A stretch of DNA of 8,944 nucleotides from Deltaproteobacteria bacterium. Lineage in GTDB: Bacteria > Desulfobacterota > DSM-4660 > Desulfatiglandales > Desulfatiglandaceae. The position numbers and the translations under genes were made by a program. The notes beneath the pieces are model-generated. The model made no database searches, was not told the origin of the DNA, and saw only the letters and a list, made by a program, of their open reading frames with translations. Location: contig JAGHEC010000259.1 in NCBI GenBank assembly GCA_021159525.1, forward strand, positions 1 to 8,944. Reading direction: 5' to 3'. This document shows positions 7,006 to 8,944 of this stretch, piece after piece. The stretch's first letter is position 1, and each line of letters opens with the position of its first letter.

Positions 7006-8061
7006 TCAACCCCAGGCGTCCGTCTGGGGCTGGGGCAACTGAAACGACATGAGCCTCCTGACGTACTTGTTGAAACCGTCTGCTTCTCTGGATTCCAGGC
7101 TTTTTATTTTTATCGCGGCCTGCTCAACAACGTCCTTGTCCTTGACGACACTCAGGTCCATCATCCCGGGATATGATCTCTGAATAAGGGAGTAGGCCTG
7201 TTTCTCTTCCTGTGTCAGGGCCAGGTATCGGTCGATTTCATCCAGCATTGCCTGCTTGCGGTCATCGAGCCGACCATCCACATTCATCAGGAGATTGAGG
7301 CTGAAATCGCCGCATCTGAAATGGGAAGGGATTTCGTCCAGGTTTTCGAGGAGCAACCGTATTTCCCGCACTATCTCCTCATCATTCATGGGTTCGAATG
7401 TGCCCTCCTCCACCATTTTTTGCAGGGGAGACTGTGGGTGAACGGCAAATGTTCGCACCCTTATGAAATTGGGCCTTATCTGATTGAGGAGCCTTGCGGT
7501 TTCCAGTGCATGTTCCCGACTCAAAGCCCTTCCGCCCACTCCGGGCATTATGTATTCGGAAAGTGAGATTCCCGACTCGGCAACCCGTCTTCCTCCCACC
7601 AAAATATCCTTCGGCGTGATTCCCTTCCGGATCAGCTTCAAAACCTCGATGGACCCGCTTTCCATGCCCGTATGAATCCGGTTGAGTCCTGCCTCTCTGA
7701 GGCGCTGGTAATCCCGCGGATTCTTTTTTTTCATGGACTTGGCCCGTGCATATGTGGTGATTCTCTCGATGCTGGGAAAGGTTTTTTTGATATGACCGAT
7801 AATCTCCACCAGTTCATCTGCCGGCAGGATGAGGCTGTCGGCATCCTGAAGGAAGGCGGATGTGAAGGACCTGGACCGTGGCCCATAGAATGCAGCCATC
7901 ATATCGATATCCTTCTTAACCTCTTCCACACTCCTCCTGGAAAATTTCTTCCCTTTAAAGGCAGGGCAGATATGGCACCTGTTCCACGGGCAGTTTCTTG
8001 TAACCCTTACCAGCAGGCTGGAGGCCTCGCTGGGCGGTCTGATAACACCTTGTTCAAACAT
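7006..8061 (-). CDS. Radical SAM protein, function unknown
   Basis: A 351-residue radical SAM enzyme. Cys24, Cys29 and Cys32 (NCPWNRCHIC) form a CX4CX2C version of the cluster-binding motif, in place of the commoner CX3CX2C; spaced cysteines of this type occur in a group of COG1032/Elp3-like radical SAM proteins. Further family hallmarks follow: LQDADSL (71-77), TTYARAKSM (102-110), IHTGMESGS (129-137), where Gly-Met-Glu-Ser contacts the SAM methionine, and YIMPGVGG (170-177). The C-terminal region (about 220-345) has no recognisable extra cluster or B12 domain; Cys250 is isolated. The start ATG 8059-8061 has AAGGAG 9 nt upstream; an overlapping ATG two bases from the SD is out of frame. It lies 52 bp downstream of a broken thiolase on the same strand, so it may once have closed a beta-oxidation operon. 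The substrate cannot be predicted; the gene looks intact. Confidence 0.88.
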   Translation of the reverse strand: MFEQGVIRPPSEASSLLVRVTRNCPWNRCHICPAFKGKKFSRRSVEEVKKDIDMMAAFYGPRSRSFTSAFLQDADSLILPADELVEIIGHIKKTFPSIERITTYARAKSMKKKNPRDYQRLREAGLNRIHTGMESGSIEVLKLIRKGITPKDILVGGRRVAESGISLSEYIMPGVGGRALSREHALETARLLNQIRPNFIRVRTFAVHPQSPLQKMVEEGTFEPMNDEEIVREIRLLLENLDEIPSHFRCGDFSLNLLMNVDGRLDDRKQAMLDEIDRYLALTQEEKQAYSLIQRSYPGMMDLSVVKDKDVVEQAAIKIKSLESREADGFNKYVRRLMSFQLPQPQTDAWG

Positions 8062-8113
8062 GAATCATTTCTCCTTAAAGAGGGCGCAACCCCCTTTCTT
8101 ATCAAACGGGATT

Positions 8114-8405
8114 TCATCCGAAAGGCCTCAGGACCTCCACCGGGACGCACCCCCTCCGGACACGCAGATGTCCTCCATTATTTCGGATAATCAGCGCCGC
8201 CCCCTGTCCGCCCCCTAAACACATGATGGCCAGATCGTATCGGCTCTTGCCTCTCTTCATTTCATAGATGAGTTTGGCCAAAATCACGCCGCCCGTGGCG
8301 CTGATGGGATCAAACAGGACCAGTTGATCCATGAACTGAGCATGGCCCAGACGCGCCCCCCCCCACCGGCGTGCCCGCCGCGCTCAAAATAACTGCCTCT
8401 CTAAT
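8114..8405 (-). pseudogene. Thiolase (acetyl-CoA acyltransferase) remnant, internally deleted
   Basis: The remnant of a thiolase. Reading leftwards from 8402 the frame gives REAVILSAAGTPVG, which matches the N-terminus of thiolases (EAVIVSAVRTPVG). The expected start ATG is ATT (8403-8405), with a GAGG 9 nt upstream still visible. A 9-base G run (8356-8364 on the plus strand as C) then changes frame, and the other frame gives ISATGGVILAKLIYEMKR (about 8300-8245) followed by CLGGGQGAA, which matches the thiolase C-terminal end with its catalytic CxGGGxG cysteine. Thiolases run about 390-400 residues; here fewer than 100 codons remain, so around 300 codons of the middle, including the active-site nucleophile region, are gone. 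The frame then runs on into unrelated sequence to 8114. Neither part could make an active enzyme. Confidence 0.78.
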
Positions 8406-8475
8406 GTTGATCGACCTCTATCGGATATAGATGCCCTCACACAAAGGCGCCGAGGCATAAAGATGCGGCATTTGA

Positions 8476-8821
8476 TCAATGGCCGTCGGCCGGTCCCAGG
8501 CTCTCGCCCTCCGGACCGTACACATACCATCCTCTTCCGGTCTTTTTCCCCAGATGCCCGGCCTTCACCTTTCGCCGCAGGAGCAGCGGCGGATACCAGC
8601 GGCGATCGCCCTTTTCCTGGTACGTGGCCATCATAGCCCCGTAGGTCACGTCCAGGCCCACCATGTCGCCGGTCTCGAAGATCCCCATGCGTCGGCCCAC
8701 GGGCAGGCGGAGGCCCTTGTCCACATCTTCCATTGATCCGGTTGATGACGAATCCCGCCACATCCCGATGGACCAGGATCGGCTCCTTTCTGATATCCAG
8801 GACAAGTAACAGCTCAATATT
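8476..8821 (-). pseudogene. 3-hydroxyacyl-CoA dehydrogenase remnant, truncated and frameshifted
   Basis: The remnant of a 3-hydroxyacyl-CoA dehydrogenase of beta-oxidation or butyrate metabolism. One minus frame (about 8821-8734) gives KEPILVHRDVAGFVINRI, the end of the NAD-binding part. The frame then shifts near 8733-8738 and continues as MEDVDKGLRLPVGRRMGIF, then ETGDMVGLDV, then YPPLLLRRKVKAGHLGKKTG and RGWYVYGPEG, ending at TGA 8476-8478. This is the C-terminal dimerisation domain. The roughly 25 residues normally joining NRI to the EDVDKA motif are missing, as is nearly all of the N-terminal Rossmann fold with its GxGxxG; the sequence to the right is tandem repeat. It lies just upstream of the thiolase remnant on the same strand, the usual order of a beta-oxidation operon. 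Not functional. Confidence 0.85.
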
Positions 8822-8858
8822 TAGGGGAAGCACAGTGAACGTACACTGATAAGTCACG

Positions 8859-8944
8859 AAACCGGGGACCCGCCCGAAGGGTGGGGAGTCCGAGCAAAGC
8901 GAGGACAAACCGGGGACCCGCCCGAAGGGTGGGGAGTCCGAGCA
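8859..8944. repeat. 48-bp tandem repeat, continuing past the window end
   Basis: The unit at 8859-8906 is repeated directly at 8907-8944, identical over all 38 visible bases with no spacer; the second copy is cut by the window end. Each unit begins AAACCGGGGACC and contains CCCGCCCGAAGGGTGGGG, which can fold on the minus strand as CCC-A-CCC-TTC-GGG-C-GGG, a small GC hairpin. The array abuts the truncated 3-hydroxyacyl-CoA dehydrogenase remnant. Copy number and full extent cannot be seen. It is not CRISPR-like, because there are no unique spacers. Confidence 0.9.

Noticed and set aside
6894..7052. A 52-codon basic plus-strand frame after the small gene
   Set aside because: It has no ribosome binding site, overlaps the end of the radical SAM gene in antisense, and resembles nothing known.
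8859..8944. Start of a CRISPR array
   Set aside because: The two copies are directly joined and identical across the full visible unit; no unique spacers and no cas genes are seen.

Overview
The window looks like a chromosomal segment of a strictly anaerobic, moderately GC-rich bacterium, most likely a sulfate-reducing or syntrophic Desulfobacterota. That placement is an inference from gene content: a selenocysteine-type HdrA, a NarI/Hdr membrane fusion protein, and remnants of acyl-CoA metabolism. No rRNA or other phylogenetic marker is present.

The left two thirds (about 143-5927) is a three-gene set on the minus strand, transcribed right to left. First comes a 594-residue membrane protein joining a NarI-type cytochrome b, a CxxCH heme c site and two HdrC-like ferredoxin modules. 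Next is HdrB (288 residues, two CCG domains), and last a very large HdrA. HdrA is really 143-3166 (1007 residues): an in-frame TGA at 2987-2989 stands at the conserved second cysteine of the HdrA NDCxxC motif, with a SECIS-like hairpin just behind it, so it reads as selenocysteine. A perfect 20-bp hairpin follows the hdrA stop. Together the three genes predict a membrane-anchored heterodisulfide-reductase-like complex passing electrons between a quinone or periplasmic cytochrome c pool and flavin/Fe-S centres in the cytoplasm. The physiological substrate cannot be read from the sequence.

The stretch 5928-6659 has no confident intact gene. It holds the operon's upstream leader with inverted repeats and a decayed reading frame with a weak resemblance to UbiA-type prenyltransferases. 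At 6660-6872 (+) lies an AT-rich 70-codon gene of unknown function with a near-perfect ribosome binding site. It converges on a radical SAM protein gene (7006-8061, -).

The right end (8114-8821) is a gene graveyard: broken remnants of a thiolase and a 3-hydroxyacyl-CoA dehydrogenase, both on the minus strand in an order typical of a beta-oxidation operon, each with internal deletion and frameshift. The window ends inside a 48-bp tandem repeat (8859-8944+).
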